The notes under the pieces were generated by a model. That model was not told the DNA's origin. It saw only the letters and a list, made by a program, of their open reading frames with translations, and did no database searches. Made by a program: the position numbers and the translations under genes. A stretch of 36,671 nucleotides of DNA from Pseudomonadota bacterium (GTDB lineage Bacteria > Pseudomonadota > Alphaproteobacteria > Rhizobiales > Xanthobacteraceae), in the NCBI GenBank assembly GCA_023422775.1, contig JAFAGM010000037.1, positions 1 to 36,671 of the forward strand, given 5' to 3'. Every line of letters starts with the position of its first letter. The first letter of the stretch is position 1. Positions 1 to 8,145 of the stretch are shown piece by piece.

Positions 1-109
1 GACGCACGAAAGCCTTTGTCGCGCGCGCGCTGGCTTCGAGCTGCGAGGCACCGCCAAGCCGGCCAACCACTCTCGTCCAGTCTTCATTTACAAGCGATTC
101 GTGAGTCAT
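1..109 (-). CDS. IS4-type transposase, N-terminal fragment (runs off the left edge)
   Basis: Reading leftwards from an ATG at 109-107, the frame stays open to the window edge and encodes 36 residues beginning MTHESLVNEDWTRVVGRLGG and continuing to ATKAFVR. This pattern (acidic/Trp N-terminus, RLGG, then a TKAF(V/L)R stretch) resembles the start of IS4-family transposases common in rhizobia. The DDE catalytic core would lie outside the window, so activity cannot be judged. A 13 bp inverted repeat lies just upstream of the start codon (112-141) and could be near the insertion-sequence end. The identification rests on memory of the family N-terminus only. A non-transposase hypothetical protein is the main alternative. 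Confidence 0.5.
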   Translation of the reverse strand, partial: MTHESLVNEDWTRVVGRLGGASQLEASARATKAFVR

Positions 110-111
110 AT

Positions 112-141
112 CATGCTCGAATCACGAATGATTCCAGCATG
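112..141. repeat. 13 bp inverted repeat (hairpin) between transposase start and cyclase end
   Basis: The arms are 112-124 (CATGCTCGAATCA) and 129-141 (TGATTCCAGCATG), matching at 12 of 13 positions around a 4-base loop CGAA. A second, overlapping short palindrome, ATTCGTGA (98-105) and TCACGAAT (122-129), is also visible. The hairpin lies downstream of the cyclase stop on the minus strand and immediately upstream of the transposase start. It could be part of an insertion-sequence end, a transposase operator, or a transcription stop for the cyclase mRNA. No T-rich tract follows, so an intrinsic terminator is not well supported. Confidence 0.5.
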
Positions 142-196
142 CAAGTCTAAACTTAACGCCTATGCGCCTTCGCGGGTGATGACGACTGCGGGTGAC

Positions 197-2425
197 CTAC
201 TTCGTCAGCAGCGCAAAGGCGCCGTTCCAGTCTTCCGGCGGCGGGCTTTCGATGTAGCCGCGGATCCGCGCCTCGTACAACCGGTAGAGCAGTTCCAGCG
301 AATTCGCCTCGTCGGTCTTGCGGCCGCGGGCGATCGCGGCCAGCGCGCCTTCCCAGTCGCGGCCACGGTAGCAGGCAAGCATCTCGATCGTCAGGTTGCG
401 CAGCCGCTGGAATCGGCCGGACTGCATGGTGTCCTCGCGGCCGGCGATGGCATAGATGACCTCGGGCTCCGTCTTGCCCTTCACCATGATGAAGTCGAGC
501 TCGAGAATCGCGAACTTCTCCCTGACCGCAAGCGCGGTCCTGGAGCCGACAATGATCGGGAAGCCGTACTCCTTCGATTGCCCCTCGAGGCGCGAGGCGA
601 GGTTGACGCTGTCGCCGAACACCGAGTAATTGAACTTGAGATCGGATCCCATGTTGCCGACCACGCAGGTACCGGTATTGAGTCCGATGCCGGCATTGAG
701 CGGGATGAACGGCCGCCCCTCGTCCTTTGCCTCCTGCTCGCGCACCTGATTGAGTTCATCAATGCGCTCCAGCATGTCGAGCGCCGCCTCGCAGGCGTTA
801 AGTTCGTGGCCCTTGTCGTCGAGCGGCGCATTCCAGAACGCCATGATGGCGTCGCCCATGTACTTGTCGATATAGCCCTTGCGCGCGAGGATCGCGTTGG
901 TGAGCGGCGTCAGGAAGCGGTTCATCAGCGCGGTGAGGCCCTGCGGATCGCTTTTGTAGGTCTCCGAGATCGAGGTGAAGCCGCGCATGTCGGAGAACAT
1001 GATGGTCATCTCGCGTTCCTCGCCGCCGAGCACCAGCTTTTCCGGCGACTGCGCCAGCTGTTCGACCAGCACCGGCGACATGTATTGCGCAAAGGCGCCA
1101 CGGATCTGCTTGCGCTGTTGCTGTTCGCGGACGAAACTCGAGAAGATCAGCGTCAGGTAAATCGCCGTCGTCGACAACAGGGGATAGGTGAAATCGATCA
1201 GCAGACGGTGTTGCGTGTAGAAATAGACCGACGTGCCGATCATCACGGATGCGAACGCTGCACCAAGGGCGACCAGCGTGACCGGACCGAACAGCGGCGC
1301 AAACGCTATCACCAGCAGACCGAACAGAAGCGCGGTCGCGAATTCGACGACGATGCCGTAGATCGGCGTCGAGATCACCTCGCCGCTCAAGGTGGTCTCG
1401 AGCACCTGGGCATGGATTTCGACGCCGGGCATGGCGCGCGAGACCGGCGTGGTCTTGATGTCGTTGAGGCCGACCGCGGAGGTGCCGATCAGCACCAGCT
1501 TGCCGGCGATCATGTCGGGCGCGACATTCTTCTCCAGCACGTTGATGGCGGGGACATAGATCGAGGCATCGTTGCGCGCGTAATGAACCCAGAGCTGGCC
1601 GTTGTGGTCGGTTGGAATCTGAATGCCCTTGATGCCGATGCTCTTGATGCCGCCCTTCTCGGCCTTGATCAGAATCGTGCCCGAGCCGGTAGCCACGCGC
1701 AGCATCTCGAACGTCAGCGAAGGCATGGTCTGGCCCTGCGCCTGCATGATCATCGGAACCCGCCGCACGATGCCGTCGCGCTCGGGCTTGATCGTGAACA
1801 GGCCGCGTCCGGCGGCCGCATGTTCCAGCACCGGCACGTTGCGCAGCAGGCCGGGGAAATCGAACATGAACCGCTGCGGCTCCTCGCCCAGCATCGCGAG
1901 CCCGGTGACCGGCAGCGACTTGTCGATCGGTGCGATTTCCTCCGGTAGCCCGGATTCGCCGAGCACCACGCGGGAAGCCCTGATTGCGTCGGCAAAGACC
2001 TCGTCGTTGCTCGGCAGCGCGCGCAGCCGGGCGCGGGTCTCCTCGTCGAGATTGCGGAAGGTATCGGCCGCAAAGGCAGGGTTGAGACGGTCGGGCTCCG
2101 AGAACACCGCGTCGAACGCGATCACGACCGCGCCGAGCCGGGTCAGTTCGGTGACGAGATCCGCGATCCGGGTGCGCGGCCACGGCCACTGTCCAAGCTT
2201 TTCCAGGCTCTTGTCGTCGATATCGACGATCGTGACCGGCCTTGCCGTCTTCTTGCGGGGATCGACACGCTGGAAAGCGTCAAAGGTCCTGACACGAATT
2301 TCCTCGACCGGGGCCGGATCGGCGACGCGCAGTGCGGCAAAGCCGATCAACAGCGCGAGGCACAGCAGCCGGGCATACCCGATGCGCCGGTTGAACCACC
2401 TTGGCAGGACCCGAAATCGCTTCAT
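197..2425 (-). CDS. CHASE2-domain class III adenylate cyclase, membrane-bound
   Basis: This 742-residue protein should make cAMP from ATP in response to an extracytoplasmic signal. A first membrane segment (about 17-33) is followed by a periplasmic CHASE2 sensor (about 45-345, ending in the typical PGVEIHAQ motif), then three membrane helices (about 355-375, 383-403, 413-432). The cytoplasmic class III cyclase domain covers about 470-660. Both metal-binding aspartates are visible (D479 in MFSDMRGFTS, D525 in YMGDAIMAFW), as are the adenine-selecting K521 and D605 and the transition-state pair N608/R612 in FGDSVNLASRLE. The enzyme therefore looks catalytically complete. The gene starts 86 bp after the stop of the large repeat protein on the same strand, so co-transcription is possible. 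The ribosome site before ATG 2425 is weak. The signal sensed by CHASE2 is unknown. Confidence 0.93.
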   Translation of the reverse strand: MKRFRVLPRWFNRRIGYARLLCLALLIGFAALRVADPAPVEEIRVRTFDAFQRVDPRKKTARPVTIVDIDDKSLEKLGQWPWPRTRIADLVTELTRLGAVVIAFDAVFSEPDRLNPAFAADTFRNLDEETRARLRALPSNDEVFADAIRASRVVLGESGLPEEIAPIDKSLPVTGLAMLGEEPQRFMFDFPGLLRNVPVLEHAAAGRGLFTIKPERDGIVRRVPMIMQAQGQTMPSLTFEMLRVATGSGTILIKAEKGGIKSIGIKGIQIPTDHNGQLWVHYARNDASIYVPAINVLEKNVAPDMIAGKLVLIGTSAVGLNDIKTTPVSRAMPGVEIHAQVLETTLSGEVISTPIYGIVVEFATALLFGLLVIAFAPLFGPVTLVALGAAFASVMIGTSVYFYTQHRLLIDFTYPLLSTTAIYLTLIFSSFVREQQQRKQIRGAFAQYMSPVLVEQLAQSPEKLVLGGEEREMTIMFSDMRGFTSISETYKSDPQGLTALMNRFLTPLTNAILARKGYIDKYMGDAIMAFWNAPLDDKGHELNACEAALDMLERIDELNQVREQEAKDEGRPFIPLNAGIGLNTGTCVVGNMGSDLKFNYSVFGDSVNLASRLEGQSKEYGFPIIVGSRTALAVREKFAILELDFIMVKGKTEPEVIYAIAGREDTMQSGRFQRLRNLTIEMLACYRGRDWEGALAAIARGRKTDEANSLELLYRLYEARIRGYIESPPPEDWNGAFALLTK

Positions 2426-2511
2426 GGCTTCGATTGTTCGCCCAACTGCCGGCGTCAGACAAGCCGGAAGATGGCATCAACAGGGGCTAGCGCTATTGGC
2501 GAAGCGTCACA

Positions 2512-5500
2512 CTAGTGATGCGGCGTCACGATGAAGTCGCTGGCATGCAGGCTGGCGAGCGCGACGTTCTTGAGGGTGATGGTGTCGCCACTATCGAGCG
2601 AGATCAGCGTGTCGGCGCCGGACGTCGCGGCATGGGCGCCGAGCCAGGCACCGATATTGGAACTGTCCACGAACGAGAACGCCCGGAGATCGACGTGATC
2701 CTCTCCCGGCTTGAAATCGGTAATCGTATCGGCGCTCGGGTTGGCTTCCGGCGCGAAGACGAACTGATCGGCGCTGAGGCCGCCGGTCAGCGTGTCGTCA
2801 TGAGCGGTCGCGAAAATGACGTCCTTGCCGGACGTGTCGACGTCCGGCCCCGTTCCCCCCTGGTCGAAGACGAAATGGACGCTGTCGGCGTGGTCAAAGC
2901 TGTCGGCGACGGTCAATGTGACTGAATCAGCTTGCGGTACCGGCCCGGTCGGCTCGGCGGTCGATGCGTTGGCCGCGCCATCGGCGCCGATAAGCGTGAC
3001 GGTCAGCGGCTGGCTTTCGGTATCGCCATGACCATCGCTCACCTTCGCGACGAAATTGATTTTCAGCACATCGCCTGCATGCAGGAAGTCGAGATTGGCG
3101 TTGATCGGATCATAGGTCCACTGCAGGACAACCGTTCCGCCATTGCTTGGCTTGCTGTCGAAGGTCACGCTGCCGGCATCCAGCAGCGCCGATATGTCGA
3201 CGCCGCCCGGCATCGTCGTCGAGCCGTTGTATTCGATCGTGGCATTGCCGGTCACGAATGCCGTCAACGTGTCGCCGATGTCGGCATCATGGACGCTGAG
3301 CGTACCCGTGACCGGCTCGAGGGTCGGCGACGGGACATATCCGGCGGAAATGTTGTCGATCTCGAATGCGTCCGAGCTGCTGCTGAGCACCACCTTGTTG
3401 AACGAATGCAGGCCGGAGAATTCCACGTACCCGTTCGAGGCGAACGAACCCTGGTTGCCGTTCGAAAGCAGCGGGCTGATATCCGCACCCGTGTAGGAGG
3501 CAACGAGGGTATTTCCGTCGTAGAACTTTATCGTATTGTAGGAATCGACCGACCCCCAATACAGCCCGAAAACGTTCTTCTCCGACGCGAAGGTGATGGT
3601 CTCGGTGGCGTTCCCGCCGATGCTCAAATACTTCGTCGTATCCTGGTGCCCGGGCGCAGGCCCGACATACGGGGCCGCCGTCACCGATGAGGAGCCGCTG
3701 ACGATCCCGGCGTTTCCAGATGCCGAGAAATCGGCACCGAGCGCATCGCTGTGGAAATTACCCCGACCGGCGCCGTTGTTCGATGTCGAGCCCGCCGTCT
3801 GGCCGTCGAACGTCTCCGTGCTCATGCCGAGCGAGTTGCCGTTCATGCCAACGGCAAGCACGTGCGGCGAGGCCGGCGCGGCGACCACGATGACTTGCGC
3901 GGGAGAATTGACCTCCCCGACGATCGAAGGCGTGTCGTTGGCGCCCGTCACCTCGACCGTCAGAACGGCGGTGGCAATGGCGCCGTGGACGTCGGTGGTC
4001 TGCACCGTGAAGGTATCGATGTAGCTGCCGTCTTGCAGCGCATTGATCGCGGCGGCGTTGGGAACGTAGGTATAGGTGCCGTCCGCATTCACCGTCAGCG
4101 AGCCGTAGAGGCCGGCGACGGCGGTGTTCACGGCACTGGAGCCGTCGAGCGCGGCGTAGCTGAGCGAGGCGGTCTCGCCGTGGTCTGCATCGCTGCCGTC
4201 CAGCGTGCCGGTGATATCGGCGAAACTGTCATTCGCCGCGGTATCCGTCAGCTCGCCGGCCAGTTCCGCGGCGAGCGTCGGCGCGTCATTGCTGCCGGTG
4301 ATGGTGACCGTAACCGGCCTGGTGATCAGGCCGCCATGGTGGTCGTCGACCGTGGCGGTATAGGTCAGCGTCAGGACTTCGCCGTCGGCCAGGAAATCGA
4401 ACTGGCTGTCGGCGACATCATAGGACCAGTTCACCGAACCGCTGTTGGTGTTGCCGCCGGCCGGCGTCAGCGCCAGTGCGACGCCGAGGTCCTGCAACTG
4501 CTGCGCAGTCAACGACAGACCAGCGACGCCGTTAGCGCCGTTGTAGGTGTAGCCGGTGAACGACGCGGACACAGTCGGCCGATCGCTCAAATCGAGGTCA
4601 GCAAAGGTGATGCTGCCGCCGGCGTGGTCGAGCGCGGAATTGCCGGTGCCGGCCATCTCGGCAATGACGCCATTGCTTGCGTCGACGGTCGGCGCGTCAT
4701 TGGTGCCGGTCACGGTGATGACGACGTCCTGCGACGTGAAGCCGCCGTGGTGATCGTCGACCTGCACCGTGTAGGTCAGCGTGACGGTTTCGCCATCGGC
4801 GAGATAGTCGAAATAATGATCCGGCGCCGAGAACGTCCAGGCCTGCGATCCGGGGACCCCGTCCGTTGAATCGACCAGATTGCCCAGCGTCAGCCAGTCG
4901 AACCGGGTGTCGTGGTCGGCGAGGCCCGTCATCACGCCGGATGCCGTCACGCCGGTGACCGTGACCTCGTGCGTGTCGGTCAGGTCGACGTCGGCGAAAT
5001 TGATCGAGCCGCTCGCCGTATCCGCCTGGTCCGAACCATGGGCGCCGGCGATCTCGGTGATTGCGGCGGTGTGCTCGCCGCCGGTAATCTCGACCGCATC
5101 ATTGCTGCCGGTGACCGTAATCGTGAACGGCGTGGCGACGACGCCGCCATGGGCGTCATCGACGGTCGCGGTGTAGGTCAGGGTCAGGACTTCGCCTTCG
5201 GCCAGGAAATCGAACGCGCTGTCGGGAACGCTGTAGCTCCAGCTCGCCGAGCCGTCATTGGCGTTGCCGGCGGCCTGCGTCACCGTCAGCGGCGCCTGGA
5301 CGGCAGCGATTGCCGCGAGTTGCGCTTCCGTGAGCGCGTTCGCGACGTTGTTCACGGCAGGCTCGAACGTGAACGAGGTGAAGGCTGCGCTCGCCACCGG
5401 GCGATCGGTCAGGTCGACGTCGGTGAAGGTGATGGTGCCGGATGCCGTATGGAGCGCGTCCGACCCGGTCTTGTTCGACAGTTCGGCAAAGGCATCGCTC

Positions 5501-7536
5501 GTGGCGTCGATGGTCGGAACGTCATTGGTCCCGACGACCACGACATCGCCGCCGCGAATCGACACGGTGATTTGCGTCGAGATGACGCCGCCATGACCGT
5601 CATCGACCTGCGCGACGTAGTTGAGATTCAGCGTCTCGCCCTCGGCGATGAAGTCGAACGCGCTGTCGGCAATGCTGTAGGTCCAAGTCGCCGTGCCGTT
5701 ATGCGAGTTGCCGGCCCCCTGCACCACGGTCAGCGGCACCTGCACCGCCTGGATCGCCGCCAGTTGCTGCGGCGTCAGGGTCTCCGTGACGTCATTGCCT
5801 TCCGCGTCGTAGTAGCGGAACGGATCGGTGGTCGAGATGCCGGCGGTGACGACCGGACGGTCGGTCAGATCGGGGTCGGTGAAGGTGACCGTGCCGGTGA
5901 CGGTGTCGATCTCGGCATTGCCGGTGCCGATCCGCTCGGTGATTTCGCCGCCGCTCGCGGTAATGGTCGGCTTGTCGTTGGTGCCGGTGATCACGATCGT
6001 GAACGGCACGAAGGCTGTCTCGTTGTTCGGCGCGTAATTGTTGTCGACCCGCGCCATATAGGTCAGCGTCAGCGTTTCGCCCTCGGCCAGGAAGTCGAAC
6101 GCGCCGTCGGCGACGGTGTAGGTCCAGGTCGCCGCGCCGATATTCTTGCCGTTGGGATCCTGCACCACGTTCAGCGGCACTTCGACCGCCGTGATCGCGG
6201 CCAATTGCTCCGCCGTCAGCGTCGCGGTGACATCGGATTGCTGCGCATTGGTGTAGGTGAAGGACGAAAACTGGGCACTGACGCTCGGCGTGTCGCCGAC
6301 GTTGACGTCGACATAGTTGACGATCCCGGAAACGCTGGTGAGCGTGGGGCTCGCGGTCAGATCGATCTGCTCGGCGACGGCGCCGCTCTGGGCGTCAGCC
6401 TGCGGCGGCCCCGGAATGTGCACGAGCCTGTCGACAGGTGACGGGGGTGGCGCCGGGGGAGGTCCGCTCGGGGCGTTGACCAACTGAATCGACACCGGAA
6501 TGAACTCGTTGGCGGCGGTCTTGATGAAGAACGTCTCCGGCACGATCGAGTCGGTGAAATTGGTCGTCAGCTTGGTATTGGGGTTGTTGAGGTCGCTGAA
6601 CTTCAGGGAGAAGACGTCAGTGATGATCTTCTGCGCGTCGGGCGACAGTTGTACCGATGACTGGACGCTGACCCCGCCCTGGCCGTTGATGATGGTCTGC
6701 GTGCCGGCGCGGTTGACGGTTGCGATCGGCGTCAGCGTCGTCTTGTCGAACAGGATGTAGGAGCCGGTGGTGCCGTCCGGCTCGACCAGCACCTGGAATT
6801 TCGCGGGCGGCGCGGTCCCCTGCCCCGGCACCTCGAAGTCGATCTCGACCAGCACCGCGGTGCCGCGGATGCCCATGGTCGCGACCGGCGTATCGACCTT
6901 CATGTCGCCTTTCTTGGCGGTAGCGCCGGCGACGAAGGAGATCGTGCCCTGCACCAGGCTGAGCAGCGATTTGTTGTCCGACCCGTTCGGGTCGTAGACC
7001 ATCTCGTTGAGCACCATCTTGGCATTCGACGCGAGGCCGAACACGGTGCCGTCGATGAAGGTGATGCCGAGCGTCGAATCCGATCCCGACTGGACCACGT
7101 CGCCCTTGTTGACGGTGTCACCCTGGTTCAGGATGATCGACACGCCATTGCGGATCGCGGTCGCATTGCCATTCAGCTTGGTGACATGGCCAATCACCAG
7201 GGCTACGGCCGGCCCCCCGCCGGCCTGAGCATATTGGGTATACCCGGTCAGCGCGTTGACGATGTCGCCGGTGAGGTGGGCGCCATCGGGAGACGCCAGC
7301 GGCGCCCGCTTCTCGCCCTTGAAGTAGTCATGCAGGACCAGTTCGCGGTCCTGGGCGGACAGTATCAGATCGACGCCCGACCGCTTGAAATCGCCGGTAA
7401 AGAGCAGGTTGGCATCGGAAACAATGATGGCGTCGGAGGGCGCATGCGTCGACATGCTGCCGACCTGGAAATTTCCAAGGGGTTCTGAGCCCGGGCCGTC
7501 TGTCAGCAGATCGGTAAATTTGCCGGCCAAGCTCAA
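2512..7536 (-). CDS. Giant FecR / cadherin-VCBS-like repeat / RTX-type secreted protein, probable adhesin
   Basis: The 1674-residue product has no classical signal peptide and looks like a type I secretion substrate. A FecR-like domain spans about 135-265 (motifs GDTVNKGDVV, FIDGTVFGL, TPVATMGIRGTAVLVEI). A Pro-rich linker at about 355-380 is followed by seven Ig/cadherin/VCBS-like repeats, roughly 397-523, 526-676, 678-815, 817-949, 951-1087, 1088-1204 and 1405-1518, most ending in an (I/V)TG(T/S)ND-type motif. Between repeats 6 and 7 lies a different domain (about 1208-1402). The C-terminus (1573-1674) has a single RTX-like segment, DDTLTGGLSADQFVF, and an acidic ITDFKPGEDHVDL stretch, typical of type I secretion signals. 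The first possible start is TTG 7536, just after a TATAAT box; ATG 7455 (residue 28) is a real alternative. A LapG-like protease gene is divergent upstream. A role in adhesion or biofilm is inferred. Confidence 0.88.
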   Translation of the reverse strand: MSLAGKFTDLLTDGPGSEPLGNFQVGSMSTHAPSDAIIVSDANLLFTGDFKRSGVDLILSAQDRELVLHDYFKGEKRAPLASPDGAHLTGDIVNALTGYTQYAQAGGGPAVALVIGHVTKLNGNATAIRNGVSIILNQGDTVNKGDVVQSGSDSTLGITFIDGTVFGLASNAKMVLNEMVYDPNGSDNKSLLSLVQGTISFVAGATAKKGDMKVDTPVATMGIRGTAVLVEIDFEVPGQGTAPPAKFQVLVEPDGTTGSYILFDKTTLTPIATVNRAGTQTIINGQGGVSVQSSVQLSPDAQKIITDVFSLKFSDLNNPNTKLTTNFTDSIVPETFFIKTAANEFIPVSIQLVNAPSGPPPAPPPSPVDRLVHIPGPPQADAQSGAVAEQIDLTASPTLTSVSGIVNYVDVNVGDTPSVSAQFSSFTYTNAQQSDVTATLTAEQLAAITAVEVPLNVVQDPNGKNIGAATWTYTVADGAFDFLAEGETLTLTYMARVDNNYAPNNETAFVPFTIVITGTNDKPTITASGGEITERIGTGNAEIDTVTGTVTFTDPDLTDRPVVTAGISTTDPFRYYDAEGNDVTETLTPQQLAAIQAVQVPLTVVQGAGNSHNGTATWTYSIADSAFDFIAEGETLNLNYVAQVDDGHGGVISTQITVSIRGGDVVVVGTNDVPTIDATSDAFAELSNKTGSDALHTASGTITFTDVDLTDRPVASAAFTSFTFEPAVNNVANALTEAQLAAIAAVQAPLTVTQAAGNANDGSASWSYSVPDSAFDFLAEGEVLTLTYTATVDDAHGGVVATPFTITVTGSNDAVEITGGEHTAAITEIAGAHGSDQADTASGSINFADVDLTDTHEVTVTGVTASGVMTGLADHDTRFDWLTLGNLVDSTDGVPGSQAWTFSAPDHYFDYLADGETVTLTYTVQVDDHHGGFTSQDVVITVTGTNDAPTVDASNGVIAEMAGTGNSALDHAGGSITFADLDLSDRPTVSASFTGYTYNGANGVAGLSLTAQQLQDLGVALALTPAGGNTNSGSVNWSYDVADSQFDFLADGEVLTLTYTATVDDHHGGLITRPVTVTITGSNDAPTLAAELAGELTDTAANDSFADITGTLDGSDADHGETASLSYAALDGSSAVNTAVAGLYGSLTVNADGTYTYVPNAAAINALQDGSYIDTFTVQTTDVHGAIATAVLTVEVTGANDTPSIVGEVNSPAQVIVVAAPASPHVLAVGMNGNSLGMSTETFDGQTAGSTSNNGAGRGNFHSDALGADFSASGNAGIVSGSSSVTAAPYVGPAPGHQDTTKYLSIGGNATETITFASEKNVFGLYWGSVDSYNTIKFYDGNTLVASYTGADISPLLSNGNQGSFASNGYVEFSGLHSFNKVVLSSSSDAFEIDNISAGYVPSPTLEPVTGTLSVHDADIGDTLTAFVTGNATIEYNGSTTMPGGVDISALLDAGSVTFDSKPSNGGTVVLQWTYDPINANLDFLHAGDVLKINFVAKVSDGHGDTESQPLTVTLIGADGAANASTAEPTGPVPQADSVTLTVADSFDHADSVHFVFDQGGTGPDVDTSGKDVIFATAHDDTLTGGLSADQFVFAPEANPSADTITDFKPGEDHVDLRAFSFVDSSNIGAWLGAHAATSGADTLISLDSGDTITLKNVALASLHASDFIVTPHH

Positions 7537-8145
7537 ATGGGCACCATCGCCGATAAGGTTAATAATTATAGAATATTCGGAGGACTAAACTTGCATATCA
7601 CTGGATGGCCAATTGCGGAACCCATCTATATGGGGTGCAACGGCCGGGCCGAGGCCCTAGTCGTCGTTTTTCGGGAGAATCTTTAGAATACCAGAAGTAT
7701 TGATTGCCATCGTAGCAGCAGAAATTTTGAAACTTTGAAGTCGACCAAACACTACGTTATGTATTCGAAGTATAAAAATGCAGATCTTTTACTTATCTCG
7801 TCTTCATTTAGGTTCCACAAGCGGACCTTATGTCTCGTTCGGGGCAAAAACTACAAACCGACCAACAAATCGCGCAATTCTGATGCGAATTAGCCACGTT
7901 AGCCGGAAATCAACGATAAGGCACCGTTAAGGCGAACGCCAGCCCCGCAGGCCGCCCAAGACCTAAATTGGGCAGATAAACTTTTCGACAGAGCGGCAAG
8001 CCTGATTTCATTCTGTTTCGCGCTTTCAGGCGGGACCCCCCGGTTTTAAGCAGACCAAAAGTTTCCCCGGCCATCCTGCGCCCCACGAAGTGATCCGGTC
8101 ACGAGCAGGGAGTAAGCTTGCCGATGCCCGGACAAGGGGCGTCGA
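7537..8145. other. 609 bp AT-richer divergent intergenic region
   Basis: The gap separates the divergent repeat-protein and cysteine-protease genes and is clearly richer in A and T than its surroundings between about 7560 and 7900. It must hold both promoters. The only strong box I can see is the minus-strand TATAAT at 7565-7570. A Shine-Dalgarno-like GGAGG occurs on the plus strand near 7580, but the reading frame after it closes after about 30 codons. I found no convincing additional gene, RNA gene or long repeat. The size leaves room for regulator binding sites or a long leader. Confidence 0.6.
7565..7570 (-). promoter_or_regulatory. Perfect -10 hexamer upstream of the giant repeat protein gene
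   Basis: On the minus strand 7570-7565 reads TATAAT, an exact sigma-70-type -10 box, in an AT-rich patch. No convincing -35 element lies 16-18 bases upstream. Transcription would start near 7558, giving a leader of about 22 bases to the TTG at 7536, or about 100 bases to ATG 7455. The short leader carries no obvious Shine-Dalgarno sequence before the TTG, which leaves the choice of start open. Confidence 0.45.

Noticed and set aside
101..1948. Long plus-strand open frame (615 codons) opposite the cyclase
   Set aside because: It is antisense to a well-recognised CHASE2-cyclase gene, is extremely rich in Arg, Asp and His as expected for a shadow frame in GC-rich DNA, and has no domain or ribosome site.
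3900..6400. Regularly spaced similar DNA segments that could suggest a CRISPR or satellite array
   Set aside because: They are the coding repeats of the giant protein, with a period of about 400 bases, in frame and diverged.
3751..6441. Two long plus-strand frames (3751-4869 and 4912-6441) opposite the giant protein
   Set aside because: Their repetitive character mirrors the repeats on the real coding strand; no start signal or protein family is recognisable.
6508..6519. TAAN (residues 340-343 of the giant protein) as a definite LapG cleavage site
   Set aside because: TAAN also occurs inside repeat 6 (residues 1099-1102), and the canonical sites have Gly after the dialanine, so the motif alone is not specific.
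7580..7690. Small plus-strand gene after the GGAGG at about 7580
   Set aside because: The frame from TTG closes after about 30 codons with no recognisable sequence.
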